A DNA stretch of 46,460 nucleotides, taken from positions 1-46,460 of the forward strand of contig NZ_FPBP01000018.1 of the NCBI RefSeq assembly GCF_900116705.1, read 5' to 3'. Below are positions 16,506 to 24,721 of this stretch, in pieces (position 1 is the stretch's first letter; the number at the start of each line of letters is the position of its first letter). Made by a program: the position numbers and the translations under genes. Source of the DNA: Halomonas korlensis. GTDB lineage: Bacteria; Pseudomonadota; Gammaproteobacteria; Pseudomonadales; Halomonadaceae. The notes beneath the pieces were generated by a model. The model did no database searches. It had not been told where the DNA came from and saw only the letters and a list, made by a program, of their open reading frames with translations.

Positions 16506-18707
16506 ATGTCCGATACCCCCACCCAGACCTCTCCCCCCGCCGATGACGAGATCGACCTCGGCCGCCTGTTCGGCCTGCTGCTCGATCACAAGTGGCTGAT
16601 CATCGCCGTCACGGCCCTGTTCAGCGTCATGGGGGTGATCTACGCCCTGCTGGCCACGCCCATCTACAGCGCCGACGCCCTGGTGCAGGTGGAAAGCGAG
16701 TCGGGCATGGCCAACCCCCTGGAAGACGTGCGCACCATGCTCGGCGAGGAACCCAGCGCCGATGCCCAGCTGGGCATCCTGCGCTCGCGGCTGGTGCTCG
16801 GCCGCGCCGTCGATCAGGAGCGCCTGGATGTCGTCGTCACGCCCAAGCGGCTGCCCATGGTCGGCGATTTCCTGGTGCGCCTGGGCATCGAGCGGCCCGC
16901 TTTCGCCGAGAACGGCATCGGCGGGAGCAGTGTCTGGGCGGGGGAGGCGATCAACATCGGCGAGATCCATGTCGATGCCCCCTGGCAAGGCGAAACCTTC
17001 ACCATCGTCAACGGCGAGGGCAACCACTACGCACTGCGCCTGGCAGGCGAGACCCTGGGCGAGGGCAAGGTCGGCCAGACGTCGGCCTTCCGGGAGGGCC
17101 AGGTGCAGTTGAGGGTCGCGGAGATTCAGGCCGCGCCCGGCGCCGAGTTCACCATTACCCAGCGCTCGAAGCTCGCGGCCATCAACAGCCTGCGGGGTAG
17201 TTTCTCGGTGAGCCAGCAGGGCAAGGACAGCGGCCTGCTCGACCTCGCCCTGACCGGCCCGGACCCGCAGCGTGCCGTGCGCTCCCTGGACGCCATCAGC
17301 CAGGTGTATCTGGACCAGAATATCCAGCGCCAGAGCGCCGAGGCCGAGCAGAGCCTGAACTTCCTGGAGGGCCAGGAGCCGGAGATCCGCGAGCAGCTGC
17401 GCGCCGCCGAGGATGCCCTGAATGCGTATCGCATCGAGCGCGACAGCGTGGATCTGTCGCTTGAGACCCAGTCGATTCTGGAGCGGCTGGTCAACCTGGA
17501 GGCGCAGCTCAACGAGTTGGAGTTCGCCGAATCGGAAGTCTCCCGGCGCTTCTCGCCCAGCCACCCGACCTATTCGGCGCTGCTGGAGAAAAAGCAGCAG
17601 CTGGTCAACGAGCGCGAACGGCTCAACGAAAGTATCGATGACCTGCCAGAAACCCAGCAGCAGGTGCTGCGCCGCACCCGCGACGTCGAGCTCAACCAGG
17701 AGATCTACCTGCAGCTGCGCAACAAGATCCAGGAAATGAAGATCGCCAAGGCCAGCACCGTGGGTAATGTGCGCATTCTCGACGAAGCGGTGGTGCAGCC
17801 TGGCCCGGTCGAGCCCAAGAAGCCGCTGATTGTGGTGCTCGCCACGCTGCTGGGCGGCATGCTCGCGGTGGGCCTGGTGTTGGTGCGCGGCATGCTCAAC
17901 CGTGGGATCGAATCGCCCGAGCAGATCGAGGAATATGGCCTGCCGGTGTATGCCACCGTGCCGCTCTCGGACGCGCAGGAAAAGCTGATCAAGCGCATCA
18001 AGCGCCGCGGCGACAAGCAGGGCAGCGCCGTTGCCACCGGCGTGCTCGCGCACAAGGCGCCCACCGACACCTCCGTGGAGGCGCTGCGCGCCCTGCGCAC
18101 CAACCTGCACTTCGCGATGATGGAGGCGGACAACAACCGCCTGGTGATTACCGGCCCCAGCCCCAGCATCGGCAAGAGCTTTATCTCCATCAACCTGGCG
18201 GCGGTATGCGCCCAGGCCGGCCAGAAGGTGCTGGTGGTGGATGCCGACATGCGCAAGGGCCATGTGCATTACGCCTTCGATGGAAAGGGCGAGGGCGGCC
18301 TTTCCGAGCTGCTTTCCGGCAAGCTGAACTTCGATGACATCCTGCGCGACGGCAACCCGCCGGGGCTGAGCTATATCGCCCGGGGCAGCGCACCGCCCAA
18401 CCCCTCCGAACTGCTGCTCAACGAGCGCTTCAGCGAGTTTCTGGAAGAAGCCAGCCGCCGCTTCGACCTGGTGATCATCGACACCCCACCGATTCTCGCC
18501 GTCACCGATGCCGCAGTAGTCAGCAAGCTAAGTGGCACCACCCTGATGGTGCTGCGCTTCCAGCTGAACCCGATCAGGGAATTGCAGATCGCCCAACGCC
18601 GAATGGAAACCGCCGGCGTTACCGTCAAGGGCGGCATCCTCAATGCCATGGAGCGCAAGGCCGCGACCAGTTACGGCTATGGGTATTACAACTATTCGTA
18701 CAATTGA
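16506..18707 (+). CDS. wzc: Polysaccharide co-polymerase and tyrosine autokinase Wzc
   Basis: This inner-membrane protein controls chain length and export. The N-terminal Wzz domain has a membrane span near residues 31-52. A periplasmic coiled coil and GNVR-type region (GNVRILDEAVVQPG) follow, then a second span near 441-462. The cytoplasmic BY-kinase domain has Walker A GPSPSIGKS (about 549), Walker A' VVDADMRKG and Walker B LVIIDTPP. The C-terminus is a Tyr cluster (YGYGYYNYSYN), the autophosphorylation tail. 733 residues. Its last codons and downstream bases recur twice before wzx (19733-19801 and 21424-21591). Confidence 0.95.
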   Translation: MSDTPTQTSPPADDEIDLGRLFGLLLDHKWLIIAVTALFSVMGVIYALLATPIYSADALVQVESESGMANPLEDVRTMLGEEPSADAQLGILRSRLVLGRAVDQERLDVVVTPKRLPMVGDFLVRLGIERPAFAENGIGGSSVWAGEAINIGEIHVDAPWQGETFTIVNGEGNHYALRLAGETLGEGKVGQTSAFREGQVQLRVAEIQAAPGAEFTITQRSKLAAINSLRGSFSVSQQGKDSGLLDLALTGPDPQRAVRSLDAISQVYLDQNIQRQSAEAEQSLNFLEGQEPEIREQLRAAEDALNAYRIERDSVDLSLETQSILERLVNLEAQLNELEFAESEVSRRFSPSHPTYSALLEKKQQLVNERERLNESIDDLPETQQQVLRRTRDVELNQEIYLQLRNKIQEMKIAKASTVGNVRILDEAVVQPGPVEPKKPLIVVLATLLGGMLAVGLVLVRGMLNRGIESPEQIEEYGLPVYATVPLSDAQEKLIKRIKRRGDKQGSAVATGVLAHKAPTDTSVEALRALRTNLHFAMMEADNNRLVITGPSPSIGKSFISINLAAVCAQAGQKVLVVDADMRKGHVHYAFDGKGEGGLSELLSGKLNFDDILRDGNPPGLSYIARGSAPPNPSELLLNERFSEFLEEASRRFDLVIIDTPPILAVTDAAVVSKLSGTTLMVLRFQLNPIRELQIAQRRMETAGVTVKGGILNAMERKAATSYGYGYYNYSYN

Positions 18708-18743
18708 GTCACACAGTTAAGTCATATAGCTATGTCATAAGGC
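18705..18743 (+). repeat. Three 13-bp direct repeats overlapping the wzc stop
   Basis: Units TGAGTCACACAGT, TAAGTCATATAGC and TATGTCATAAGGC run head to tail from the wzc stop codon. Related 13-base units follow the short wzc tail copy at 19763-19801. Confidence 0.6.
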
Positions 18744-18891
18744 ATATATCATCTATGACAAGTCGATGATCTATCACCAGCCCGACAACCAGGCGTCCCC
18801 CGCATATTGGAGTGTGAGAAGTGAGGCGAGCAATCTGCCACGGGTACCTCATGGCTACGTTATACTGAACGGTATTCAGGAGGTGATAGAT

Positions 18892-19101
18892 ATGGCGGAC
18901 AAGAAAAAGTTATTAAAAAACCGTATGTTGCTGGCAGCTGGCTCAGTGATGGAGGTGTGGCCCGATCGTGACTATGCCGAATATATGCCTCAGCGGAGTA
19001 CTGAACAGCGCTTGGGTGAGTACTGGCGTAGCGTAGGTCAGTACCTGGATACGGGGATTGAGCGTTACAGAAGCCAGGAGCCTGCCAGAAATGGCAACTG
19101 A
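18892..19101 (+). CDS. Small hypothetical protein, first of an overlapping pair
   Basis: I do not recognise this 69-residue protein. The start at 18892 is set by a very strong ribosome binding site (AGGAGGTGA, five bases before the ATG); the open frame extends to 18766 without a comparable signal. The N-terminus is basic (MADKKKLLKNR), then comes a mixed region ending in REQ-like polar residues, with no membrane span. A TATACT box at 18861-18866 could be its -10 element. It overlaps the next ORF by 11 bases, the compact two-gene layout common in toxin-antitoxin and phage modules. A role there is only a guess. Confidence 0.6.
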   Translation: MADKKKLLKNRMLLAAGSVMEVWPDRDYAEYMPQRSTEQRLGEYWRSVGQYLDTGIERYRSQEPARNGN

Positions 19102-19240
19102 GTGGCCGGAACATGGTTCATCACCCACGCCTGAAACTATGCCACCCGGCTCGACGGAGCCGGCTGAAATTGCCGAGCTATTCGAGAAACTGGAGTCTGG
19201 CGTTCTCTCTCATGATGAGCATATACAGCTACCTGGCTGA
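19091..19240 (+). CDS. Small hypothetical protein, second of an overlapping pair
   Basis: This 49-residue acidic protein (MATEWPEHGSSPTPET...) has many Pro, Glu and Ser residues and a short helical stretch IAELFEKLESGVLSHDEH. Its ATG lies inside the end of the previous ORF, suggesting coupling. I do not recognise a family. The acidic character next to a basic partner is consistent with an antitoxin-like or regulatory role, but it could be a truncated remnant. Confidence 0.4.
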   Translation: MATEWPEHGSSPTPETMPPGSTEPAEIAELFEKLESGVLSHDEHIQLPG

Positions 19241-19332
19241 CGCAGGAGTGGGCCGAGCGCCAGGCACCATAGTGACGGTGCCCGTTGGGTTGCTATTCTG
19301 GCGGCATGGAGTGCTAGAGGAGGAGAGAGACC

Positions 19333-19563
19333 ATGTACGCAATTGAGTTTGAGACAGATATTCAAAATGGCATGGTAAGGATTCCGGCTAAATATGAGTC
19401 GCTGAAGAACAGGCATGTGCGAGTGGTTATCCTGCTTGATGCCGAGGTTGTCGGCAGCCCTGAAAATAACCGCGATGACATGGAGTTGCGTGCCATGTCT
19501 GAACACTCTGCTGGTTTGGTAGAAGAGTGGCATGATCTGGCCGAGGACGAGGTATGGAAGTAA
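19333..19563 (+). CDS. Antitoxin-like protein paired with a truncated PemK/MazF-type toxin
   Basis: This 76-residue protein has GAGGAGGAGAG a few bases upstream of its ATG. The start MYAIEFETDIQNGMVRIPAKYESLKNRHVRVVILLD reads as a small beta-rich N-terminal domain, followed by an acidic tail (AEDEVWK), the usual plan of a type II antitoxin that plugs its toxin with a C-terminal tail. The next ORF begins inside its last codons and starts like a PemK/MazF-family toxin, which supports the assignment. I know similar proteins only as uncharacterised partners of PemK-like toxins, so the family is not named. Confidence 0.6.
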   Translation: MYAIEFETDIQNGMVRIPAKYESLKNRHVRVVILLDAEVVGSPENNRDDMELRAMSEHSAGLVEEWHDLAEDEVWK

Positions 19564-19670
19564 AGCAGGGCGAACTCATGCTTTGTGAGTTCTATTTTTC
19601 GGACTTCAAGCATTACAAGCTAAGGCCTGTTGTGGTGTTCAGGGATAACCTGCCTTTCGGCGCCAGCTAG
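19554..19670 (+). pseudogene. Truncated PemK/MazF-like toxin (first 38 residues only)
   Basis: The ORF starts with an ATG overlapping the antitoxin stop. It reads MEVKQGELMLCEFYFSDFK, then HYKLRPVVVFRDNLPFGAS and a stop. The KxGEL start and the RPVVVF strand are typical of the N-terminal third of PemK/MazF-type endoribonucleases. Full members have about 110-130 residues, so two thirds is missing. The sequence after the stop is unrelated, and within 60 bases it becomes a copy of the wzc 3' end. It is therefore a broken toxin next to an intact antitoxin gene. Confidence 0.7.
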
Positions 19671-19732
19671 CGATGCCGCGGCGGCGTTGCGTAAGGAGCT
19701 CCTGCTGGCAAACTGGGGTAGCGGGCCGTCCC

Positions 19733-19801
19733 GGCTACGGCTATTACAACTATTTATATAATTAAGTCATGCAGTTAAGACATACAACTAAGTCATACAG
19801 C
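19733..19801 (+). repeat. Short duplicated wzc 3' tail with three 13-bp repeats
   Basis: GGC TAC GGC TAT TAC AAC TAT TTA TAT AAT TAA at 19733-19765 matches the Tyr-rich last codons and stop of wzc. It is followed by units TAAGTCATGCAGT, TAAGACATACAAC and TAAGTCATACAGC (19763-19801), like those after wzc itself. This is a tail fragment without a gene, so it arose by duplication or recombination. Confidence 0.75.
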
Positions 19802-19854
19802 TAAGTTCGCTCGTAGCCCTTAGCTCGTCGCTCGTTCCTCATTCGTTGCCCTTT

Positions 19855-21264
19855 ATGACCACCTACCCTCACATCACTCACCACGGCGGCGCCGAAGGCG
19901 TCACCGGCAGCTGCCACCGCCTGCAGCTCGCCGAGGACCGCGCCCTGCTGGTCGACTGCGGCTTGTTCCAGGGCGAGGATGCCGACCGCACGCAAACGAC
20001 GCTCGAGCAGCACCGGATCGATTTTTCGGTCAACGACGTGCTGGCCCTGCTCGTCACCCACGTGCACATCGACCACATCGGCCGGCTCCCATACCTGCTG
20101 GCCGCGGGCTATCAAGGCCCGATTCTCTGCTCGGTGCCCTCCGCCCGGCTGTTGCCGCTGGTCATCGAAGACGCCCTGAAGATCGGCTTCACCCGCAACC
20201 GCGCGTTGATCGAGCGCTTCCTTGACGAAGTGGCAGCGCGCCTGGTGCCGCTGGAGTATGACGACTGGCACACCCTGGTCGATGACGACCGCCACCAGGT
20301 GCGCGTGCGCCTGCAACACGCCGGCCACATCCTCGGCTCGGCCTACGTTGAGGTAGAGAGTCACGAGGTAGAGAGTCTGGATCACCACAGCGACCAAACG
20401 CAGCGCACCGTCTTCAGCGGTGACCTGGGCGCGCCGCACTCACCGTTGCTACCCGCCCCCCAACCGCCCGAGCGTGCCGATGTGCTGGTGCTGGAAAGCA
20501 CCTACGGCGACCGTTGCCACGAAGACCGCACCACGCGAAAGGCACGGCTCAAGGCCGCCATCGATCGGGCCCTCGAGAACCAGGGCACGGTGGTCATCCC
20601 CGCCTTCAGCATCGGCCGCACGCAAGAACTGCTCTACGAGCTGGAAGGGCTGATCCACGCGGCCAGCGACCCGCGCTGGCAGGGCCTCGAGATCATCGTC
20701 GACTCGCCCCTCGCGGCACGTTTCACCACGGTGTATCGCGAGCTCAAACCCCGCTGGGACGCCGAAGCCCAAACGCGCCTCGACACTGGCCGCCATCCGC
20801 TGGCCTTCGACAATCTCTACACCGTGGACAGTCACGACGAACACCAGCAGACCGTCGATTACCTGGCGCGCACCGGGCGCCCCGCGGTGGTGATCGCCGC
20901 CAGCGGCATGGTCGCCGGCGGCCGCGTGGTCAACTACCTCAAGCGCATGCTGAGTGACGCCCGCCACGCCGTGCTGTTCATCGGCTACCAGGGCGCCGGT
21001 ACGCCTGGCCGCGACATCCAGCGTTACGGCGCCCGCGGCGGCTGGGTGGAACTCGACGGCGAGCGCATCGACATACGCGCCCGTGTCGACACCATCGGCG
21101 GCTACTCCGCCCACGCCGACCTGCTCGCTTTCCTGAAAGGCATGCCAACGCCACCCCGCGAAATCCGCCTCGTTCACGGCGACCGCGGCGCCAAGCAGGC
21201 GCTCAAGGCCGAGATCGAGCGCTGGGCGAATGCCAGCAACCACGACATCGAAGTCGTGCTGTAG
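19855..21264 (+). CDS. Beta-CASP metallo-beta-lactamase-fold hydrolase (RNA-processing exonuclease type)
   Basis: This is a cytoplasmic zinc hydrolase of the YSH1/CPSF-like group. The N-terminal motif is GGAEGVTGSCH, the metal site is THVHIDHIGRLPYL, a further Asp lies in FSGDLGAPHSPLL, and the beta-CASP part has ESTYGDRCHE, FSIGRTQELLYEL and ASGMVAGGRVVNYLKR. The C-terminal RMMBL-type motif reads GGYSAHADLLAFL. These enzymes usually cut RNA, sometimes DNA. The start at 19855 (MTTYPHIT) is the first ATG; a TTG lies three codons upstream. About 469 residues, full length. It lies between two duplicated wzc tails, so it seems to be a passenger gene here and not a polysaccharide enzyme. Confidence 0.9.
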   Translation: MTTYPHITHHGGAEGVTGSCHRLQLAEDRALLVDCGLFQGEDADRTQTTLEQHRIDFSVNDVLALLVTHVHIDHIGRLPYLLAAGYQGPILCSVPSARLLPLVIEDALKIGFTRNRALIERFLDEVAARLVPLEYDDWHTLVDDDRHQVRVRLQHAGHILGSAYVEVESHEVESLDHHSDQTQRTVFSGDLGAPHSPLLPAPQPPERADVLVLESTYGDRCHEDRTTRKARLKAAIDRALENQGTVVIPAFSIGRTQELLYELEGLIHAASDPRWQGLEIIVDSPLAARFTTVYRELKPRWDAEAQTRLDTGRHPLAFDNLYTVDSHDEHQQTVDYLARTGRPAVVIAASGMVAGGRVVNYLKRMLSDARHAVLFIGYQGAGTPGRDIQRYGARGGWVELDGERIDIRARVDTIGGYSAHADLLAFLKGMPTPPREIRLVHGDRGAKQALKAEIERWANASNHDIEVVL

Positions 21265-21302
21265 CGCACGCTTCATCCCTCCCAAAAGAGGAGCGAGCTC
21301 AG

Positions 21303-21591
21303 TTGATCCAACGATTGGCCCTGAGCCTGGAACCTCCGACAGCAGAAGAGCTTAGGGCTGACGGGTTGCTTGAGGCTCGTCGGCGAGCAGACGAACTTGA
21401 TAATGGCTCGGTGCAAGCGGTGCGGCACCACCCTGATGGTGTTGCGCTTCCAGGTGAACCCGATCAGGGAATTGCAGATCGCCCAGCGCCGCATGGAAAC
21501 CGCGGGTGTTAACGTCAAGGGCGAGTTTCTCAATGGCATAGAGCGCAAGGCCACGACCAGTTATGGGTATTACAACTATGGCTATAAATAA
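21303..21591 (+). pseudogene. Addiction-module antitoxin fragment fused to a duplicated wzc C-terminus
   Basis: Two unrelated pieces meet here. From a TTG at 21303, with GAGGAG about ten bases upstream, about 38 codons resemble the putative addiction module antitoxin family (EPPTAEELRADGLLEARRRADELDNGSVQAV). At about 21420 this breaks off. In another frame, 21424-21591 reproduces the last 55 codons of wzc (GTTLMVLRFQVNPIRELQ... ending YGYYNYGYK and stop). The wzc tail has no kinase core and no start of its own. It is nearly identical to the genuine copy at nucleotide level over most of its length, so the duplication is fairly recent. Confidence 0.75.
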
Positions 21592-21760
21592 ATCAAATAG
21601 CATGTATTGATAACGCTATCGAAGGTTAAAGATAAAATCGGCAACTATTACCACTGTTTCAAATGCACCGCTGACTAGAGTTATTCGCAGGCAGGCTCTG
21701 AAAAAGTGTTGCAGAAACTTCCTTAATTTACTTACGCTCAAGCATTTTTAGGCTCGACTT

Positions 21761-23272
21761 TTGCCAAACCCTAAAGACCAGCTCTTCAACGCCGACCACC
21801 TAAAAACCGGCATGAAAGAACGAGCAGTAAAAAGCGCTGGCATCACCCTGGTAGCTCAGGGCATCAAGCTTTTACTCCAGCTTGGCTCTATCGCCATCTT
21901 AGCGAGGCTATTAGAGCCTGCCGATTTCGGTTTGGTGGCTATGGTCACAGTGTTTAGTAACCTGGCTCTCCAGATGATGGAAGGCGGCCTTTCCATGGCC
22001 ACGATCCAGAGAGACCAAATTACAGATGCCCAAGTGTCCAACCTGTTCTGGGTAAATGGAGCACTAGGAGCAAGCCTGTGTCTGCTCGGCATCCTAATAT
22101 CACCCTTGGTTGCCTCAATCTACGACGAACCCCGCCTTACCTTGGTAATGGCCGCAATGAGCCTCACTTTCTTGATTGGGGGGCTCTCTGTACAGCACGA
22201 TGCCCTGCTACGCAGGCAGATGCGCTTCAAGGCCATCTCCATAATCGACATAGTGTCGATGGCGGCTGGAATAGTGGCCGGAATTGCCGCAGCCCTTGGT
22301 GGCTTGCAGTATTGGGCGCTCGTGATCAGCCCCATTACCACCTTCGCGACCAAAACCGTCATGCGCTGGTTCAGCGCACGATGGTTGCCATCTATGATGA
22401 GCCGTGGCTCAGGGGTACGTCCGATGTTGGGGTTTGGGGCGAACCTGACTGGGGCTAATTTTATCGGATATGTTGCAACTAACCTGACACCGTTCGCAGT
22501 AGGTTACATTGGTGGTGCACAATCACTGGGGTTGTTTAACCGCGCGAACATGCTGACGTCTATACCGTCAAGCCAAATGCTTCCACCAGTGATGAATGTA
22601 GTGCAGACAACCCTCGCGAGGGTCGCAAACGATCCTGCTCGGCTCAGAAACACAATTACCTCCATTATGGGAAAACTGGTTCTGGGCACAATGTTTGTAA
22701 CACTCACTATGGCCGTTCTTGCTGATTGGATAGTTCACCTGTTTCTGGGATCGGGTTGGGATGGCGCAGTGTCCATTTTCAGAATGCTCGCGGTTTTCTC
22801 GTTGGTGGAGCCCATAGCCGGATTTTTGGCAGTTTCACTTGTGTCTATAGGCAATGCGAAGGCGCTACTTCGCTGGAAATCGATCACACTGTCAATTCTT
22901 ATCGTTTCGATTGGTATCGGATCATTCTGGGGAGCGTCCGGTGTTGTCGCGGCCTACGCTCTTTCCGGAGTGTTTATCCGGTTACCCGGCTTCCTCTTTT
23001 ATGCCAGCCGCTTCTTACCTGTGACTTTTGGTGAGTTCAGCAAGGCTCTATTACCTTCCGCAATTTGTGCGACGGGTACTGTGGCGACTTTGTATGCATT
23101 GAGAGAAAGCCTTTATATAGAGAGCCCAATTGTAGGGTTGTCAGTGTTTATGGTACTTGCAGCGGTGATTTACACCATGCTGAGCACATTGATAAGGCCA
23201 ACGCGCCGGGAACTACTCGAAATCATCGGTCTGCTCAAACTTTTAACTTCCAGGAAATTAGCTTCAAAGTGA
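21761..23272 (+). CDS. wzx: Wzx-type polysaccharide repeat-unit flippase
   Basis: This is an integral membrane protein of the MOP/PST superfamily, 503 residues with about 12-14 hydrophobic segments. The N-terminal pattern (AVKSAGITLVAQGIKLLLQLGSIAILARLLEPADFGLVAMV) is typical of lipopolysaccharide biosynthesis flippases of the WzxC type. It moves lipid-linked repeat units to the periplasmic face. The start is taken as the TTG at 21761; the ATG at 21812 (MKERAVKSAG) is an alternative and would still keep the first span. The next gene overlaps it by four bases (GTGA). It is the first gene of the lower-GC variable region. Confidence 0.9.
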   Translation: MPNPKDQLFNADHLKTGMKERAVKSAGITLVAQGIKLLLQLGSIAILARLLEPADFGLVAMVTVFSNLALQMMEGGLSMATIQRDQITDAQVSNLFWVNGALGASLCLLGILISPLVASIYDEPRLTLVMAAMSLTFLIGGLSVQHDALLRRQMRFKAISIIDIVSMAAGIVAGIAAALGGLQYWALVISPITTFATKTVMRWFSARWLPSMMSRGSGVRPMLGFGANLTGANFIGYVATNLTPFAVGYIGGAQSLGLFNRANMLTSIPSSQMLPPVMNVVQTTLARVANDPARLRNTITSIMGKLVLGTMFVTLTMAVLADWIVHLFLGSGWDGAVSIFRMLAVFSLVEPIAGFLAVSLVSIGNAKALLRWKSITLSILIVSIGIGSFWGASGVVAAYALSGVFIRLPGFLFYASRFLPVTFGEFSKALLPSAICATGTVATLYALRESLYIESPIVGLSVFMVLAAVIYTMLSTLIRPTRRELLEIIGLLKLLTSRKLASK

Positions 23273-24681
23273 CTATTATACAAAGCCACCAAGCGCTTAA
23301 CGATACAGTAATCGCTAACGGCTATTGTGTAGGATGCGGTGCCTGTGCCGTGCCGGAACAAAGCCCGTTCAGAATCGTTATGGACGACTACGGGAAGTAT
23401 CAATCACGTCTGAGCAGTTCTAACGTTTTTGCCAAAACCGAGATTGACTACGAAAAACTCTGCCCATTCGGTACCTCTACACCCAATGAAGATGAAATAG
23501 CCAAACAGCATTACGGAGAAACCTGCGAATACAATACGCAAGTAGGTTATTACAAGGGAGTGTATGCAGGGCATGTCACTGAAGGCGATTTCCGCAAGCA
23601 GGGAAGCTCTGGCGGTATGGGCACCTGGGTGCTTAATGAGCTGCTAGAAAAGGGGTTGGTTGATTACGTATTACACGTTAAATCCGAGACTGCTGATCAA
23701 GACTTGAACAACTTACCTTTCAGGTATCATGTTAGTAAAACTTTAGATGAAACTCAGCAAGGTGGGAAGTCTCGCTATTACCCTATTGAGTTATCTGAAG
23801 TGCTGAAAACTGTTCGGAATCAACCAGGGCGATACGCTGTGGTCGGTCTTCCTTGTTTTATCAAAAGCATTCGGTTGCTTCAGGCTCAAGACTCGGTTCT
23901 TGCAGGACGAATCCAATATTGTGTGGGTCTGGTATGTGGCCATCTGAAAAGCTCGCACTATGCAGAAAGTTTGGCTTGGCAAATGAGCATCGCCCCGCAA
24001 GAGCTTCAGGGCATAGATTTCAGAATCAAAGATCCTTCGGAACCTGCAAACCGTTATAGCACCTACGCCAAAGACACTTTTGGCGAAAAAATAGTGCCAA
24101 CCAAACAATTGTTCGGTGCAGATTGGGGCGCGGGTGCATTCAAGTACAAAGCCTGTGACTTCTGTGATGACGTTTTTGCTGAAACAGCCGACGTGGTCTT
24201 GGGCGATGCCTGGCTGCCTGAGTATGTACAGGATAGTTATGGCACGAACGTAGTCGTAACTAGAAAAGGTGCCATTCAACAGCTTATTGTAAATGCTCGC
24301 CGAGAAGGGCGTTTAGAACTTGATGAGCTTGGAGTGGAGAAAGCTGTACAGTCTCAGGATGCTGGGTTGCGGCACAGAAAGGTCGCAATAGGCTACAGGT
24401 TGCATTGTGAAAAGGCCGATAACTCTTGGGTCCCAACGAAAAGAACTAGCCCTTCCAAGAGTTTGAACCCCCGGTATGAAATGAAACGGCAGCAGCTGAG
24501 GACAGAGCTTAGAGATCTATCGCACCGGTCGTTCCTTAACGCGAAACATACCAACGATCTATCTGCATACATAGGTGCGGTTCAGCCGGTATATAGCCAT
24601 TACTCTCGTCAAGGGCATTCGTTTTTACGTAGGCTACTTTCTTTTACAAAAAGAAAAATTAAGGCGGTGGTTAGGCTTTGA
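23269..24681 (+). CDS. FrhB-like (F420 hydrogenase beta-subunit family) iron-sulfur oxidoreductase
   Basis: This 470-residue cytoplasmic protein has a GTG start overlapping the wzx stop. Cys20, Cys23 and Cys26 (YCVGCGACA) form a ferredoxin-like site. Family motifs follow: SSGGMGTWVLNELLEKGLVDYV, VVGLPCFIKSIRLLQ, CVGLVCGHLKS, then KACDFCDDVFAETADVVLGDAW. The family includes F420-reducing hydrogenase beta subunits. Bacterial members in polysaccharide loci usually sit, as here, beside a pyruvyl transferase-like gene. The electron carrier and substrate are unknown, and F420 use is not implied. Truncation is unlikely. Confidence 0.85.
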   Translation: MTIIQSHQALNDTVIANGYCVGCGACAVPEQSPFRIVMDDYGKYQSRLSSSNVFAKTEIDYEKLCPFGTSTPNEDEIAKQHYGETCEYNTQVGYYKGVYAGHVTEGDFRKQGSSGGMGTWVLNELLEKGLVDYVLHVKSETADQDLNNLPFRYHVSKTLDETQQGGKSRYYPIELSEVLKTVRNQPGRYAVVGLPCFIKSIRLLQAQDSVLAGRIQYCVGLVCGHLKSSHYAESLAWQMSIAPQELQGIDFRIKDPSEPANRYSTYAKDTFGEKIVPTKQLFGADWGAGAFKYKACDFCDDVFAETADVVLGDAWLPEYVQDSYGTNVVVTRKGAIQQLIVNARREGRLELDELGVEKAVQSQDAGLRHRKVAIGYRLHCEKADNSWVPTKRTSPSKSLNPRYEMKRQQLRTELRDLSHRSFLNAKHTNDLSAYIGAVQPVYSHYSRQGHSFLRRLLSFTKRKIKAVVRL

Positions 24682-24721
24682 GTATCTTTTGATCATGAAC
24701 CGTTTAAAGTTTGGTATTTTA

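Noticed and set aside
16503..18269. 588-codon ORF antisense to wzc
   Set aside because: It is the complement of a clear wzc gene in GC-rich codons, and the protein shows no family motifs.
19263..19282. Small inverted repeat GGCACC-N8-GGTGCC as a terminator
   Set aside because: Six pairs only, and no T-run on either strand.
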